A stretch of 64,000 nt of DNA from Simplicispira hankyongi (GTDB taxonomy: Bacteria > Pseudomonadota > Gammaproteobacteria > Burkholderiales > Burkholderiaceae_C), in contig NZ_QXJC01000001.1 in assembly GCF_003570885.1 (NCBI RefSeq), positions 930,001-994,000 of the forward strand. Reading direction: 5' to 3'. The notes under the pieces were generated by a model that saw nothing but the letters and a program-made list of their open reading frames with translations, was not told where the DNA came from and ran no database searches. Shown here one piece after another: positions 39,354-49,993 of the stretch (the first letter of the stretch is position 1; each line of letters starts with the position of its first letter). Made by a program: the position numbers and the translations under genes.

Positions 39354-41786
39354 TCAGTGTTTTACGGCTCCCTCGGTCGGCGCCTGCGCCTGCGCCGCCC
39401 GCTCCGCCGCTACGCTGGCCGCAGCCACCTCTTCGTCCGTCAGCGGGACAGGCTTGCGCTCAAGCGCCAAATCCAGCACCTGGTCAATCCACTTCACCGG
39501 GACAATCTCGAGATCCCTCTTCACATTGGCGGGGATTTCCTGCAGATCCTTCATGTTTTCCTGCGGGATCAGCACCGTCTTGATGCCGCCGCGCAGCGCC
39601 GCAAGCAGCTTTTCCTTGAGGCCACCGATCGCCGTGATCTCCCCACGCAGCGTGATCTCGCCGGTCATGGCAACGTCGCCGCGCACCGGAATACCGGTCA
39701 GGGCCGAGACGAACGCGGTTGCCATGGCAGCGCCAGCACTCGGTCCGTCCTTGGGTGTTGCACCGTCGGGCACATGGATGTGCACGTCGCGCTTTTCAAA
39801 AACCTCGTCCTTGATGCCCAGGGCCCGTGCCCGGCTGCGCACCACGGTGCGTGCCGTCTCGACCGACTCCTTCATCACATCGCCCAGCGAACCGGTGCGC
39901 GTGATCACGCCTTTGCCGGGCATGGTGGCGGCTTCTATGGTCAACAGGTCGCCACCCACTTCGGTCCACGCCAGGCCAACCACTTGGCCCACCTGGTTCT
40001 GCTCTTCGGCTCGGCCATAGGTGTACTTGCGCACGCCCAGAAAATCAGGCAGGTTGTCGGCGTTGACAACCACGCGCGGTTCCATGTTCTTGAGCAGCAG
40101 GCCCTTGACGACCTTGCGGCACACCTTGGAGAGGTCGCGCTCCAGCGAGCGCACGCCGGCTTCGCGGGTGTAGTAGCGCACCATGTCGCGCACGGCGGAT
40201 TCCGTGATTTCGAGCTCTTCGTCCTTCACGCCATTGTTCTTCATCTGCTTGGGCAGCAGGTACTTCATGGCGATATTGATCTTCTCGTCCTCGGTGTAGC
40301 CCGAGAGGCGAATCACCTCCATGCGGTCCAGCAGGGCCGAGGGAATGTTCATGGAGTTCGACGTGGCGACGAACATCACGTCGCTCAGGTCGAAATCAAC
40401 CTCGACATAGTGGTCGCCAAAGGTGTGGTTCTGCTCGGGGTCCAGCACTTCGAGCAGCGCGCTCGATGGGTCGCCGCGGAAGTCTGTTCCGAGCTTGTCG
40501 ATCTCGTCGAGCAGGAACAGCGGGTTGCGCGTACCGACCTTGGAGAGGCTTTGCAGCACCTTGCCCGGCATGGCACCGATGTAGGTGCGCCGGTGACCGC
40601 GAATCTCCGCTTCGTCGCGCATGCCGCCGAGCGCCACGCGCACATACTTGCGCCCGGTGGCCTTGGCGATCGACTGGCCGAGCGAGGTCTTGCCCACGCC
40701 AGGTGGCCCGACCAGGCACAGGATGGGCGCCTTCACCTTGTCCACTCGCTGCTGCACAGCAAGGTATTCCAGGATGCGGTCCTTGACCTTGTCCAGGCCG
40801 TAATGGTCTTCGTTCAGCACTTCTTCGGCATTGCCCAGATCGTGCTTGATCTTGGTTTTCTTGCTCCACGGCAGCGCTGTGAGCACGTCGATGTAGTTGC
40901 GCACCACCGTAGCCTCGGCGGACATGGGCGACATCAGCCGCAACTTCTTGAGCTCGCTCTCGGCCTTCTTGCGCGCCTCGGCCGGCATCTTGGCGAGCTG
41001 GATCTTCTTCTCGACTTCGTCAAGATCGGCGCCTTCTTCGCCTTCGCCCAGTTCTTTCTGAATGGCCTTGACCTGCTCGTTCAGGTAGAAGTCGCGCTGG
41101 TTCTTTTCCATCTGGCGCTTGACACGGCCGCGGATCTTCTTGTCCACGTTGAGGATGTCCACCTCGCGGTCAAGCTGCTCGAACAGGTTTTCCAGCCGCC
41201 CTTTGATCTCGGAAAGATCCAGCACGGCCTGCTTGTTCTCCAGCTTGAGAGGCAGGTGCGCGGCAATCGTATCGGCCAGGCGACCAGGGTCGTCGATACT
41301 GGAGATCGAGGTGAGAATTTCCGGCGGAATCTTCTTGTTGAGTTTGACGTACTGGTCAAACTGCTGCATGACCGCGCGGCGCAATGCCTCGATCTCGCTG
41401 GGTTTTTCCGCGTCGTCCACGGTTTCAAGTGGCGTCACCATGGCCGTGAAGTGCGTTTCGTGGTCTTCGATTGCACCGACACTTGCGCGCTGCTGGCCCT
41501 CGACCAGCACTTTCACGGTGCCATCGGGAAGCTTGAGCATCTGCAGGATGGTCGAAACGCAGCCCACAGCAAACATGTCGTGGACCGAAGGCTCGTCCTT
41601 GGCTGCTGTCTTTTGGGCGACCAGCATGATGCGGCGGTCGCTCTCCATGGCGAGCTCCAGCGCCTTGATGCTCTTGGCGCGCCCCACGAACAGGGGAATC
41701 ACCATGTGGGGAAAGACGACCACATCGCGCAGCGGCAACAGCGGCAGCGCCAGCGCTTGTGCAGGAAGTTGGGGGTGTCCGGACAT
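39354..41786 (-). CDS. lon: ATP-dependent protease Lon
   Basis: An 810-residue LonA-type protease that degrades misfolded and regulatory proteins. The N-terminal substrate-binding domain is followed by the AAA+ module (Walker A GPPGVGKT, Walker B FLLDEIDKLG) and the serine-lysine protease domain with S683 (KDGPSAG) and K726 (GGLKEKLL). The start at 41786 (MSGHPQLPAQALALPLLPLRDVV) is preceded by AAGGA; the longer frame adds 14 residues without support. It follows clpX by 77 nt in the tig-clpP-clpX-lon order common to proteobacteria. Confidence 0.97.
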   Translation of the reverse strand: MSGHPQLPAQALALPLLPLRDVVVFPHMVIPLFVGRAKSIKALELAMESDRRIMLVAQKTAAKDEPSVHDMFAVGCVSTILQMLKLPDGTVKVLVEGQQRASVGAIEDHETHFTAMVTPLETVDDAEKPSEIEALRRAVMQQFDQYVKLNKKIPPEILTSISSIDDPGRLADTIAAHLPLKLENKQAVLDLSEIKGRLENLFEQLDREVDILNVDKKIRGRVKRQMEKNQRDFYLNEQVKAIQKELGEGEEGADLDEVEKKIQLAKMPAEARKKAESELKKLRLMSPMSAEATVVRNYIDVLTALPWSKKTKIKHDLGNAEEVLNEDHYGLDKVKDRILEYLAVQQRVDKVKAPILCLVGPPGVGKTSLGQSIAKATGRKYVRVALGGMRDEAEIRGHRRTYIGAMPGKVLQSLSKVGTRNPLFLLDEIDKLGTDFRGDPSSALLEVLDPEQNHTFGDHYVEVDFDLSDVMFVATSNSMNIPSALLDRMEVIRLSGYTEDEKINIAMKYLLPKQMKNNGVKDEELEITESAVRDMVRYYTREAGVRSLERDLSKVCRKVVKGLLLKNMEPRVVVNADNLPDFLGVRKYTYGRAEEQNQVGQVVGLAWTEVGGDLLTIEAATMPGKGVITRTGSLGDVMKESVETARTVVRSRARALGIKDEVFEKRDVHIHVPDGATPKDGPSAGAAMATAFVSALTGIPVRGDVAMTGEITLRGEITAIGGLKEKLLAALRGGIKTVLIPQENMKDLQEIPANVKRDLEIVPVKWIDQVLDLALERKPVPLTDEEVAAASVAAERAAQAQAPTEGAVKH

Positions 41787-41863
41787 CGGGTTCCTTAATA
41801 AGAGTCCTGGAATATGGTCCGCAGACACGCGTTTTCAAGCCACCCCGAGGGGCAGCCCGTGAT

Positions 41864-43129
41864 TTACGCTTTTTTTGCGGTTTCCCGATAGACCAGTAGC
41901 GGCGGCTTGTTTTCTTCGACAGTGGACTCGTCCACAACGACCTTTTCCACGTTGCTGCTGTTGGGCAGGTCGAACATGGTGCCAATGAGCGTTTGTTCGA
42001 GGATGGAGCGCAGACCGCGCGCGCCAGTCTTGCGTGCCAGGGCTTTGCGTGCGATGGCCTTGAGCGCTGCGGGCCGGATTTCCAGCTCGGCACCTTCCAT
42101 CGCCAACAACTTGCTGTACTGCTTGACGAGTGCGTTCTTGGGCTCCGTCAAAATTTGCACCAGGGCCTCTTCGTTCAGCTCGGCGAGCGCCGTGACCACG
42201 GGCATGCGGCCTACCAGTTCGGGGATCAGGCCGAACTTGATCAGGTCTTCCGGCTCGATGTCCTGAAACACCTCGGACAGCGCACGCTGCTTCTTGCTCT
42301 TGACGGCAGCGCCAAAGCCGATGCCGGACGCCTCGGTACGGTTTTCAATGACTTTTTCGAGTCCGGCAAAGGCGCCACCGCAGATGAACAGGATGTTGGT
42401 CGTGTCGATCTGCAAAAAGTCCTGGTTCGGGTGCTTGCGCCCACCCTGCGGCGGCACGCTGGCCATGGTGCCTTCAATCAGCTTGAGCAAGGCCTGCTGC
42501 ACGCCTTCGCCTGAGACGTCGCGCGTGATGCTGGGGTTGTCGGATTTCCGCGAAATCTTGTCAATTTCGTCGATGTAGACGATGCCGCGCTGGGCGCGCT
42601 CCACCTCGTAATTGCAGCTCTGCAGCAACTTTTGCACGATGTTTTCGACGTCTTCGCCCACGTAGCCGGCCTCGGTCAGCGTGGTCGCGTCCGCCATCAC
42701 GAAGGGCACGTCGAGCATCCGCGCCAGGGTCTGGGCCAGCAGCGTCTTGCCCGAACCCGTCGGGCCGATGAGCAAGATATTGCTTTTGGAGAGCTCAACG
42801 TCGTCCTTGCCTGCCTTGTCTTTGTAGCGCAGGCGCTTGTAGTGGTTGTACACCGCCACCGCCAGCGTGCGCTTGGCGACCTCCTGCCCGATCACGTAGC
42901 TGTCAAGGTTCGCCTTGATGTCAGCCGGCGTGGGCAGTTCGCTGCGGACCAGCAGCGCGGCATCGGCCGACGGCAGTTCGTCGCGGATGATCTCGTTGCA
43001 CAGGTCGATGCATTCTTCGCAAATAAAGACCGATGGTCCGGCGATCAACTTCTTCACTTCGTGCTGGCTCTTGCCGCAAAACGAGCAGTAAAGCGTTTTT
43101 TCGCTGGAGGAGCCTTTTTTCTCGGCCAT
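41864..43129 (-). CDS. clpX: ATP-dependent Clp protease ATP-binding subunit ClpX
   Basis: A 421-residue AAA+ unfoldase that feeds proteins into ClpP. The N-terminal zinc-binding domain has C15, C18, C37 and C40. Walker A is GPTGSGKT, Walker [10 protein letters not shown], the pore loop GYVGED, and the IGF-type ClpP-docking loop is in [10 protein letters not shown]. The start [15 protein letters not shown] is the family start. It is 104 nt after clpP; a hairpin lies in that gap. Confidence 0.97.
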   Translation of the reverse strand: MAEKKGSSSEKTLYCSFCGKSQHEVKKLIAGPSVFICEECIDLCNEIIRDELPSADAALLVRSELPTPADIKANLDSYVIGQEVAKRTLAVAVYNHYKRLRYKDKAGKDDVELSKSNILLIGPTGSGKTLLAQTLARMLDVPFVMADATTLTEAGYVGEDVENIVQKLLQSCNYEVERAQRGIVYIDEIDKISRKSDNPSITRDVSGEGVQQALLKLIEGTMASVPPQGGRKHPNQDFLQIDTTNILFICGGAFAGLEKVIENRTEASGIGFGAAVKSKKQRALSEVFQDIEPEDLIKFGLIPELVGRMPVVTALAELNEEALVQILTEPKNALVKQYSKLLAMEGAELEIRPAALKAIARKALARKTGARGLRSILEQTLIGTMFDLPNSSNVEKVVVDESTVEENKPPLLVYRETAKKA

Positions 43130-43182
43130 GGGAACGTTGCCTTGTAGTCGGTGAAAAGTGAAAGGAATGATAACCAAATGCA

Positions 43183-43213
43183 AACGGCGCTTCCCAAGCC
43201 AGGAAACGCCGTT
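43183..43213 (-). other. Hairpin in the clpP-clpX gap
   Basis: AACGGCG (43183-43189) and CGCCGTT (43207-43213) pair, and TTCC pairs with GGAA inside after one C-A mismatch. There is no T-run directly after the stem on the minus strand. It could be a processing or partial attenuation site setting the clpP to clpX ratio. Confidence 0.4.
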
Positions 43214-43233
43214 CTAGCAGCAGGGAAAAGCGT

Positions 43234-43842
43234 TCAGGAGCGCTTGGAAATCACCTGGTCGACCAGTCCGTAGTCCTTGGCTTCGTCGGCCGTGAGGAAG
43301 TAATCGCGCTCGGTGTCTTGCTTGATCTTTTCCAGTGTCTGACCGGTGCGCTCGGCCAGGATACGGTTCATCTGGTCCTTGGTGCGCAGAATGTCGCGCG
43401 CGTGGATTTCAATATCCGTCGCCTGGCCGCGGGCGCCGCCCAGCACCTGGTGGATCATGATTTTCGAGTTCGGCAGCGACAAACGCTTGCCCTTGGCCCC
43501 GGCCGCCAGCAGAAAGGCGCCCATGCTGGCGGCAAAGCCGCAGCAAAGCGTCGAGACATCGGGTTTGATGAAGTTCATGGTGTCGAAAATTGCCATGCCC
43601 GCCGTCACGCTGCCACCCGGGGAGTTGATATAGAACGAAATGTCCTTCTCCGGGTTTTCGCTCTCCAGGAACAGCAACTGCGCCACCACCAGATTGGCTG
43701 TCTGGTCGTTGACTTCGCCAACCAGGAAAATCACGCGCTCCTTGAGCAGACGCGAATATATGTCGTAGGACCGCTCGCCACGGCCCGACTGCTCGATCAC
43801 CATGGGAATCATGCCCAGGGCTTGTGTTTCCAGTGCGCTCAT
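43234..43842 (-). CDS. clpP: ATP-dependent Clp protease proteolytic subunit
   Basis: A 202-residue serine protease subunit forming the tetradecameric barrel used by ClpX and ClpA. The catalytic triad is S106 (GFAASMGAF), H131 (MIHQ) and D180 (TERDYFL). The start is preceded by GGAGAAACA. The first 14 residues are the propeptide. It lies between tig and clpX. Confidence 0.97.
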   Translation of the reverse strand: MSALETQALGMIPMVIEQSGRGERSYDIYSRLLKERVIFLVGEVNDQTANLVVAQLLFLESENPEKDISFYINSPGGSVTAGMAIFDTMNFIKPDVSTLCCGFAASMGAFLLAAGAKGKRLSLPNSKIMIHQVLGGARGQATDIEIHARDILRTKDQMNRILAERTGQTLEKIKQDTERDYFLTADEAKDYGLVDQVISKRS

Positions 43843-43956
43843 TGTTTCTCCAAATCAGGCGGGTACTGTACCCAGAAACGAATTGGGGCCGGTGCCCGAA
43901 AGCACAAGCCCCTATTTACCTGACGCTCGCATTCGAGCGCCCGCAGCCGGCTGCGG

Positions 43957-45270
43957 TCAGCCCTGCTGGCCCATCAGCTCTTCGAAGCTGACGGTCTTGT
44001 CATTGACCTTGGCCTTGCCCATCACATAGTCGGCCACGTTGGTTTCGATCACCACGGCTTCGACTTCAGCCAGGCGCTGGCGATCGCCAAAGTACCAGCG
44101 CACGACATCTTCAGGCTTCTCATAGCTGGCCGCCAGTTCGTCGATGTGGGCTTTGAGCTGCTCGGGCTTGGCGTGCAGGCTGTTGGCCTTGACCAGTTCG
44201 GCCACCACCAGGCCCAGGCGCACGCGGCGCTCTGCCTGGGGGCGGAATACGTCGGCGGGGATCTCGGCCTTGTCGGCATCTTTCATGCCGCGCTGCTTGA
44301 GGTCGGCACGTGCTGCTTCACGCAGGCGATCGATCTCTGCCTCCACGCTGGCGTTGGGCAAATCAAGCTCGGCCTTGGACAGCAGCGCGTCCATGGCGGC
44401 CTGCTTGTTGCGTGCCAGCAGGCGGAACTTCACCTCGCGCTCCAGGTTGGTCTTGATGTCTGCGCGCAGGCCGGCAACCGTGCCATCGGCAATGCCGAGC
44501 GACTTGGCCAGGGCGTCGTTCACCTCAGGCAGGTGCGCCGCTTCGATCTTCTTGACCGTGACCAGGAAGTCCGCCGTCTTGCCGGCCACGTCCTTGCCGT
44601 GGTACTGCTCGGGGAAGGCCAGCGGGAAGGTCTTGCTCTCGCCCGGCTTCATGCCGCGCACGGCGTCTTCGAATTCCTTGAGCATCTGGCCTTCGCCGAC
44701 CAGGAACTGGAAGTCTTCGGCCTTGCCGCCCTCGAAGACTTCGCCATCGATCTTGCCTTCGAAATCCACCGTCACGCGGTCGCCTTCCTGGGCGGCTGCG
44801 TCCAGCGCGCGCTGGGCGAAGCTGCGGCGCTGCTTGCGCAGGATGTCCACGGTCTTGTCGATGGCGCTGTCGGTCACTTCAGCGGAGAGTTTTTCCACTT
44901 CGGCGTCCGCCAGGTCGCCAATTTTCACTTCGGGGTAGACCTCGAAGATGGCGTCAAAGGACACCTCGCCCTCGGGTGCATCCTGCTTCTCGGTGATGCG
45001 CGGCTGGCCAGCGACGCGCAGTTGCGCTTCGTTGGCGGCCTGGGCAAAGGCCTCGCCCACCTTGTCGTTGAGCACGTCGTACTGCACCGAATAGCCGTAG
45101 CGCTGCGAAACCACGTTCATCGGCACCTTGCCGGGACGGAAACCGTCCATCTTGACGGTGCGTGCCAGGCGCTTGAGGCGCGCCTCCACCTCGCCCTGGA
45201 TAGCCGACAAGGGCAGATTGAGGGTGATCTTGCGTTCGAGCTTGTCGAGGGTTTCAACGGTGACTGCCAT
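43957..45270 (-). CDS. tig: Trigger factor
   Basis: A 437-residue ribosome-associated chaperone with peptidyl-prolyl isomerase activity. The N-terminal ribosome-binding domain carries the signature [17 protein letters not shown] (near residue 44; usual form GFRxGKxP). The FKBP-like domain follows ([24 protein letters not shown] near 165), then the helical substrate-binding C-terminal domain. AGGAGC lies before the ATG. It is the first gene of the tig-clpP-clpX-lon group. Confidence 0.97.
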   Translation of the reverse strand: MAVTVETLDKLERKITLNLPLSAIQGEVEARLKRLARTVKMDGFRPGKVPMNVVSQRYGYSVQYDVLNDKVGEAFAQAANEAQLRVAGQPRITEKQDAPEGEVSFDAIFEVYPEVKIGDLADAEVEKLSAEVTDSAIDKTVDILRKQRRSFAQRALDAAAQEGDRVTVDFEGKIDGEVFEGGKAEDFQFLVGEGQMLKEFEDAVRGMKPGESKTFPLAFPEQYHGKDVAGKTADFLVTVKKIEAAHLPEVNDALAKSLGIADGTVAGLRADIKTNLEREVKFRLLARNKQAAMDALLSKAELDLPNASVEAEIDRLREAARADLKQRGMKDADKAEIPADVFRPQAERRVRLGLVVAELVKANSLHAKPEQLKAHIDELAASYEKPEDVVRWYFGDRQRLAEVEAVVIETNVADYVMGKAKVNDKTVSFEELMGQQG

Positions 45271-45348
45271 GGCTGCTCCTGTAGGAATTTCGTTCGTGCG
45301 CCGGTGTCAGCCGGCGCGTATTGCGCTCGTGCGCAAAGTTTTCAAAGA

Positions 45349-45435
45349 TGGTGCGCGGAGCCGGACTCGAACCGGCACGCCCGTGAAGGCGTCAGGACCT
45401 AAACCTGGTGCGTCTACCAATTTCGCCACCCGCGC
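45349..45435 (-). tRNA. tRNA-Leu(UAG)
   Basis: An 87-nt class II tRNA with encoded CCA. The acceptor GCGCGGG pairs with TCCGCGC (one G-T), and the anticodon loop is TTTAGGT (anticodon TAG) on the stem CCAGG/CCTGA, with one mismatch at its base. It precedes tig on the same strand, a linkage common in betaproteobacteria. Confidence 0.93.
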
Positions 45436-45524
45436 ACTTCAAACAGACAGGCGCCGAAAAATGCTCCCGGCGCCCGCTTGAAACTGGTTAGCCCGCGATT
45501 TTACCCTGCGCTGGCCCACCCATT

Positions 45525-48500
45525 TCACGCAAGCACCTCGGGCTCGGGGCGGCGCACGCGAAACCACGCTGCGTACATGGCTGGCAGCGCCAGCAAAGTA
45601 AGCACCGTGGCGACGATCAGCCCGCCCATGATGGCCACCGCCATGGGCCCCCAGAATACGCTGCGGGACAGCGGAATCATCGCCAGCACCGCTGCGGCGG
45701 CCGTCAGCACGATGGGGCGCAAGCGGCGCACGGCCGATTCGACGATGGCGTCCCACGCGGGCACGCCGCGGGCACGGTCCTGCTCGATCTGATCGATGAG
45801 GATCACCGAGTTGCGCTGGATCATGCCCATGAGCGCAATCACCCCCAGCAGCGCGACAAAGCCAAACGGCCGCCCCAAGACCAGCAGCGCCCCGGCCACG
45901 CCGGCAATCCCGAGCGGCCCGGTCAGGAACACCAGCATGGCACGGCTGAAGCTGTGCAGTTGCAGCATGAGCAGCGTGAAGGTGATGAACAGCATCACCG
46001 GCAAGCCGGCGGCAATCGAATCGGACCCCTTGGCGCTTTCTTCGACGGCGCCCGCCACCTCGATGCGGTAGGCGTTCTGGCCGGCGGCGTGCCAGCCGCT
46101 CTCGATCTTGCGCAGGCCCGGCAGCAGCGCGTTGGTCACCGTGGCGCCTTGCAGGCCCTCCATCACGTCGCCTTGAACCGTGATGGCGTAGTCGCGGTTC
46201 TCGCGCCACATCACGCCGGGTTCCCAGGTAAAGCGGGGCTTGGCGATCTGGGTCAAGGCAATCGACTGGCCCGAGGCCGTCGGCAAATAGGCGTTGGCGA
46301 TGTCGGTGATGGCGCTGCGCTCATCTGCAGGTTGGCGCAGCACGATGTCGATCAATTTGTCGCCCTCGCGGTACTGCCCCACCGGCATGCCCGACTGCAT
46401 CACACGCGACGCCTGGGCGATGGACTGGCTGGTGACGCCCAGCGCCCGCGCCTTGGCCTGGTCCACGTCAAGCCGCATGACCTTGACCGACTCGTTCCAG
46501 TTGTCGTTCACGCCGCGCATCTGGGGGGAGGCGCGCAGTGCGGCCTTGACCTCGTCGGCGCGCACGCGCAACTGCGCCGGGTCGGGGCCAATGACACGGA
46601 ACTGCACCGGGTAGGGCACGGGCGGGCCGTTGGGCAGCAGCTTGACGCGGCCGCGTACCTCGGGGAACTCGGTGGCCAAGAGCGCCGGGAAAGCGACGCG
46701 CAGCTTCTCACGCACCTTCAGGTCGCGCGCGACCACGATGAACTGCGACACATTGGTCTGCGGAAACACCTGGTCCAGCGGCAGATAGAAGCGCGGCACG
46801 CCCGAACCCACCCAGGTGCTGACGCTGGCCACCCCCGGCTCGGACCGCAGCCGCGCTTCCACGCGCTTGGTGACGGCCTCATTGCCGGCGAGCGAGGTGC
46901 CTTCGGGGAACCACACGTCGACCATGATTTCCGGCCGGCTCGAATCGGGGAAGAACTGCTGCTGCACCCGGCCCATGCCCACGATGCCCAGCGCAAAGAT
47001 CGCCAGCGTCGCGCCAATGGTGATCCAGCGGTGCTCCACGCACCAGTGCACGGCGCGCCGAAAGCTGTTGTAGAAAGCGCTGTCGAACACCTCGTGCGGG
47101 TCCAGCGACAGCTCACCGGCTGCCGAACGCGGCTGCACATGCGCCGGGGTTTTCAGCAGCAAGGTGCCCAGGTAGGGCACAAAATACACCGACACCACCC
47201 ACGAGATCACCAGCGCAATGACGGTGACGGCAAAAATGGCGAAGGTGTACTCGCCCGTCATCGACTTGGCCAGGCCAATGGGCAGAAAACCGGTGGCGGT
47301 GATCAAGGTGCCCGTCAGCATGGGCATGGCGGTGATTTCGTAGGCGAAGGTCGCGGCGCGCACCTTGTCGTAGCCCTCCTCCAGCTTGCGCACCATCATC
47401 TCGACGGCAATGATGGCGTCGTCCACCAGCAGGCCCAGCGCAATGATGAGCGAGCCCAGCGATATCTTGTGCAGGCCAATATCCCAGTAGTGCATGGCCA
47501 GGAACGTGACGGCCAGCACCAGCGGAATCGTGATGCCCACCACCAGGCCCGGCCGCGGGTCCACGTACCAGCGGCGCCACCAGCGCTGCTCACCGCTGCG
47601 TTGGTGCAGGCCCAGGCTGATGAAGCTGACGATCAGCACGATCACCACGGCTTCGACCAGCGCGCCGACAAACTCGTTCACCGAACTGGCGACCGACTTG
47701 GGCTGGTCCTCCACATTCACGAGCCGCACACCGGCGGGCAACTGCGTGTCGATGCGGGCCACGGCCGCGTGCAGGGCCTTGCCCAGCGCAATGATGTCGC
47801 CCCCCTTGGCCATGGAGATGCCAATCGCAATCACCTGCTGGCCGTCGTGCCGCACCTTCACCGTGGGCGGGTCCACATAGCCGCGCCGCACTTCGGCAAT
47901 GTCGGCCAGGCGCAATTGCCGGCCCGATGCGGCGCGAATCGGCATGGCACGCAGGTCTTCAATGGCGTGGAACTGCCCTTGCACGCGCACCTGCAGTTGG
48001 TCGGTCGGCGTCTGCACCACGCCGGCACTTTCCACTGCGTTCTGCTGGCCCAATTGCGCCAGCACCTGGTTCATGTCGAGGCCGAGCTCCGCCAGGCGCT
48101 TTTGCGAGACCTCGATGTAGAGTTTTTCGTCCTGATCGCCAAAGAGCTCCACCTTGGCCACGTCGGGCACGCGCAGCAGTTGCTGGCGCACGTCGTCGGC
48201 AAAAACCTTGGATTCGGCCATGCTGAAGCCTTCGGCCTCCAGCGCGTAGATCACGCCATAGACGTCGCCGAAATCGTCGTTGAAGAACGGCCCTTGCACG
48301 CCCTGCGGCAGGGTATAGCGCATGTCACCGATCTTCTTGCGCACCGCGTACCAGACACCCGCCACCTCGCTCGGCTTGGACGAATCCTTGATCTGAAAAA
48401 TGATCTGCGACTCGCCCGGCTTGGAGTAGCTGCGGATCTTGTCGGCATATTGCACCTCTTGCAGCGTGCGCTCGAGCTTGTCGGTCACCTGCTCGGCCAC

Positions 48501-48713
48501 CTGCTGCGCCGTGGCGCCGGGCCAGTAGGTGCGCACCACCATGGCGCGAAAGGTAAACGGCGGGTCTTCGTCCTGCCCGAGCTGAAAGTAGGCCAGCACC
48601 CCCATCAGCAACAGCACCACCATCAGGTAGCGGGTCAGCGCCGGGTGGTCCAGCGCCCATTTCGACAGGTTGAATCTGGCTGTGGGCTCGCCCGAGGGCA
48701 CGCCGGCGCTCAT
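45525..48713 (-). CDS. RND efflux pump inner-membrane permease
   Basis: A 1062-residue resistance-nodulation-division transporter of the hydrophobe/amphiphile efflux family. Twelve transmembrane helices are predicted, with two large periplasmic loops after helices 1 and 7. The proton-relay aspartate region (ALGLLVDDAIIAVEMMVRKLEEG near residue 430) has a conserved D pair. It works with the adaptor encoded immediately upstream (4-base overlap); no outer-membrane channel gene is adjacent, so it likely borrows one. The substrate is unknown. Confidence 0.93.
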   Translation of the reverse strand: MSAGVPSGEPTARFNLSKWALDHPALTRYLMVVLLLMGVLAYFQLGQDEDPPFTFRAMVVRTYWPGATAQQVAEQVTDKLERTLQEVQYADKIRSYSKPGESQIIFQIKDSSKPSEVAGVWYAVRKKIGDMRYTLPQGVQGPFFNDDFGDVYGVIYALEAEGFSMAESKVFADDVRQQLLRVPDVAKVELFGDQDEKLYIEVSQKRLAELGLDMNQVLAQLGQQNAVESAGVVQTPTDQLQVRVQGQFHAIEDLRAMPIRAASGRQLRLADIAEVRRGYVDPPTVKVRHDGQQVIAIGISMAKGGDIIALGKALHAAVARIDTQLPAGVRLVNVEDQPKSVASSVNEFVGALVEAVVIVLIVSFISLGLHQRSGEQRWWRRWYVDPRPGLVVGITIPLVLAVTFLAMHYWDIGLHKISLGSLIIALGLLVDDAIIAVEMMVRKLEEGYDKVRAATFAYEITAMPMLTGTLITATGFLPIGLAKSMTGEYTFAIFAVTVIALVISWVVSVYFVPYLGTLLLKTPAHVQPRSAAGELSLDPHEVFDSAFYNSFRRAVHWCVEHRWITIGATLAIFALGIVGMGRVQQQFFPDSSRPEIMVDVWFPEGTSLAGNEAVTKRVEARLRSEPGVASVSTWVGSGVPRFYLPLDQVFPQTNVSQFIVVARDLKVREKLRVAFPALLATEFPEVRGRVKLLPNGPPVPYPVQFRVIGPDPAQLRVRADEVKAALRASPQMRGVNDNWNESVKVMRLDVDQAKARALGVTSQSIAQASRVMQSGMPVGQYREGDKLIDIVLRQPADERSAITDIANAYLPTASGQSIALTQIAKPRFTWEPGVMWRENRDYAITVQGDVMEGLQGATVTNALLPGLRKIESGWHAAGQNAYRIEVAGAVEESAKGSDSIAAGLPVMLFITFTLLMLQLHSFSRAMLVFLTGPLGIAGVAGALLVLGRPFGFVALLGVIALMGMIQRNSVILIDQIEQDRARGVPAWDAIVESAVRRLRPIVLTAAAAVLAMIPLSRSVFWGPMAVAIMGGLIVATVLTLLALPAMYAAWFRVRRPEPEVLA

Positions 48714-49897
48714 GGCTTGGCGGCAGCGGAAGCTGCGGGCAGGGGTTGATTCACTATCACTTCAGTAGCTGCTGGCGCTTTTCGTGTCTGCGCTGGAGCG
48801 TATTTTTCCTGGTAAATCGTTACCTTCTGACCGGGCGAGAGCACATGCACCCCCGTGGCCACCACCTGCATGCCCGGCGCCAGGCCGCTGGCGATCACCG
48901 CCTGGTTGCCGTCGGCCGTGGCCACCTGCACCGGCTGCGCGCGCACCGTGCTGCTGGCGGCATCGAACACCCACACCGCCGTGCCGCCGCCGTTTTGCAT
49001 GAGCGCGGTGGTGGGCAGCAGGATGGCCTGCACCCCCTGCGCCGAAAGTGCGGGCGGAAGCACGCTGACCGTCGCCCCGAGCGGCGGAACCTTGTCGCCC
49101 GCGAGGGCCGCCTTGACGGCAAAGGTGCGCGTCGCCGGGTCGGCACTGGCCGCCACCTCGCGCACCGTGGCCGACAGTGGCTCGCCACCCGCCCAGTTGT
49201 GTACGGTGAGCACCTGACCAACCGCCAGGCGACCCACCTTGTCCTCGGGCACGGAAAACACCACGTCGCGGGCGCCGTCGCGCGCCAGGCGCACCACGCT
49301 GGCGCCTGCGGCCACGACCTGGCCGGGCTCGGCATCGATGCCGGTCACCACGCCATCGGCATCGGCCACCAACCGGGTGTACGCCGCCTGGTTGCCTTGC
49401 GACGCCGCCTGCGCCTGGGCCTGCTGGAGCGACGCCTGCGCGGCCTTGAGCGACGCTTCGCGGCGCTCAAGCTCGGCGCCGCTGATGAAGTTCTGCGCCT
49501 TGAGCGCCTCGTAGCGCCTGGCGTCGGCAGCCGTCAGATCGCGCTGCGTCTGCGCCGCGCTCACCTGCGCACGCGCCGCCGTGGCGGCGAGCTCGAAATC
49601 GCGCGGATCGAGCTGCGCCAGCAATTGCCCGGCGCGCACGCGCTGGCCCAGCTCGGCCTGGCGCTGCAATATCTTGCCGGGCACACGAAACCCCAGGCGC
49701 GACTCGGTGCGCGCCCGCACCTCGCCGGCATATTCCACCTGTGCCGTCAGCGGGCTCACCCCCACGGTCAACAACTTGACGGCACGAATCGGCTCGGGCG
49801 GTGGCTCGCTGCGCGAGCAGGCACCCAGCGCCAGCACCGACGAGAGAAGCACAAGCGCAGAAAAGCGCCCACGGTGGGTGGCGTTTGGATGCGACAT
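48710..49897 (-). CDS. RND efflux pump periplasmic adaptor (membrane fusion lipoprotein)
   Basis: A 395-residue periplasmic adaptor. The N-terminus is a lipoprotein signal with lipobox LALGAC (C27), followed by the biotinyl/lipoyl-like fold (SRLGFRVPGKILQRQAELGQRVRAGQLLAQLD), a coiled-coil hairpin rich in Ala and Gln (AATAARAQVSAAQTQRDL) and a beta-barrel. The start at 49897 (MSHPNATHRG) is set by the signal peptide; a longer frame from 49957 would begin inside the promoter. Its stop overlaps the permease start. Confidence 0.93.
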   Translation of the reverse strand: MSHPNATHRGRFSALVLLSSVLALGACSRSEPPPEPIRAVKLLTVGVSPLTAQVEYAGEVRARTESRLGFRVPGKILQRQAELGQRVRAGQLLAQLDPRDFELAATAARAQVSAAQTQRDLTAADARRYEALKAQNFISGAELERREASLKAAQASLQQAQAQAASQGNQAAYTRLVADADGVVTGIDAEPGQVVAAGASVVRLARDGARDVVFSVPEDKVGRLAVGQVLTVHNWAGGEPLSATVREVAASADPATRTFAVKAALAGDKVPPLGATVSVLPPALSAQGVQAILLPTTALMQNGGGTAVWVFDAASSTVRAQPVQVATADGNQAVIASGLAPGMQVVATGVHVLSPGQKVTIYQEKYAPAQTRKAPAATEVIVNQPLPAASAAAKP

Positions 49898-49928
49898 GGA
49901 TGGGAATGCGTGTTGTTTGAGTTGCGCA

Positions 49929-49957
49929 TTATTACTGACTGACTGGTTAGTTATCAA
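49929..49957 (-). promoter_or_regulatory. Promoter of the RND operon with a palindromic operator candidate in its spacer
   Basis: On the minus strand TTGATA (-35) is followed after exactly 17 nt by TAATAA(T) (-10). Between them lies the imperfect palindrome ACTAACCAGTCAGT (49938-49951, 10 of 14 positions symmetric), resembling TetR/AcrR-family operators. The predicted transcription start, near 49922, leaves about 25 nt before the adaptor start codon. No regulator gene is adjacent. Confidence 0.55.
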
Positions 49958-49993
49958 TACCCTTGCGCAAAAACCGCAGGCGACAATCGCCAG

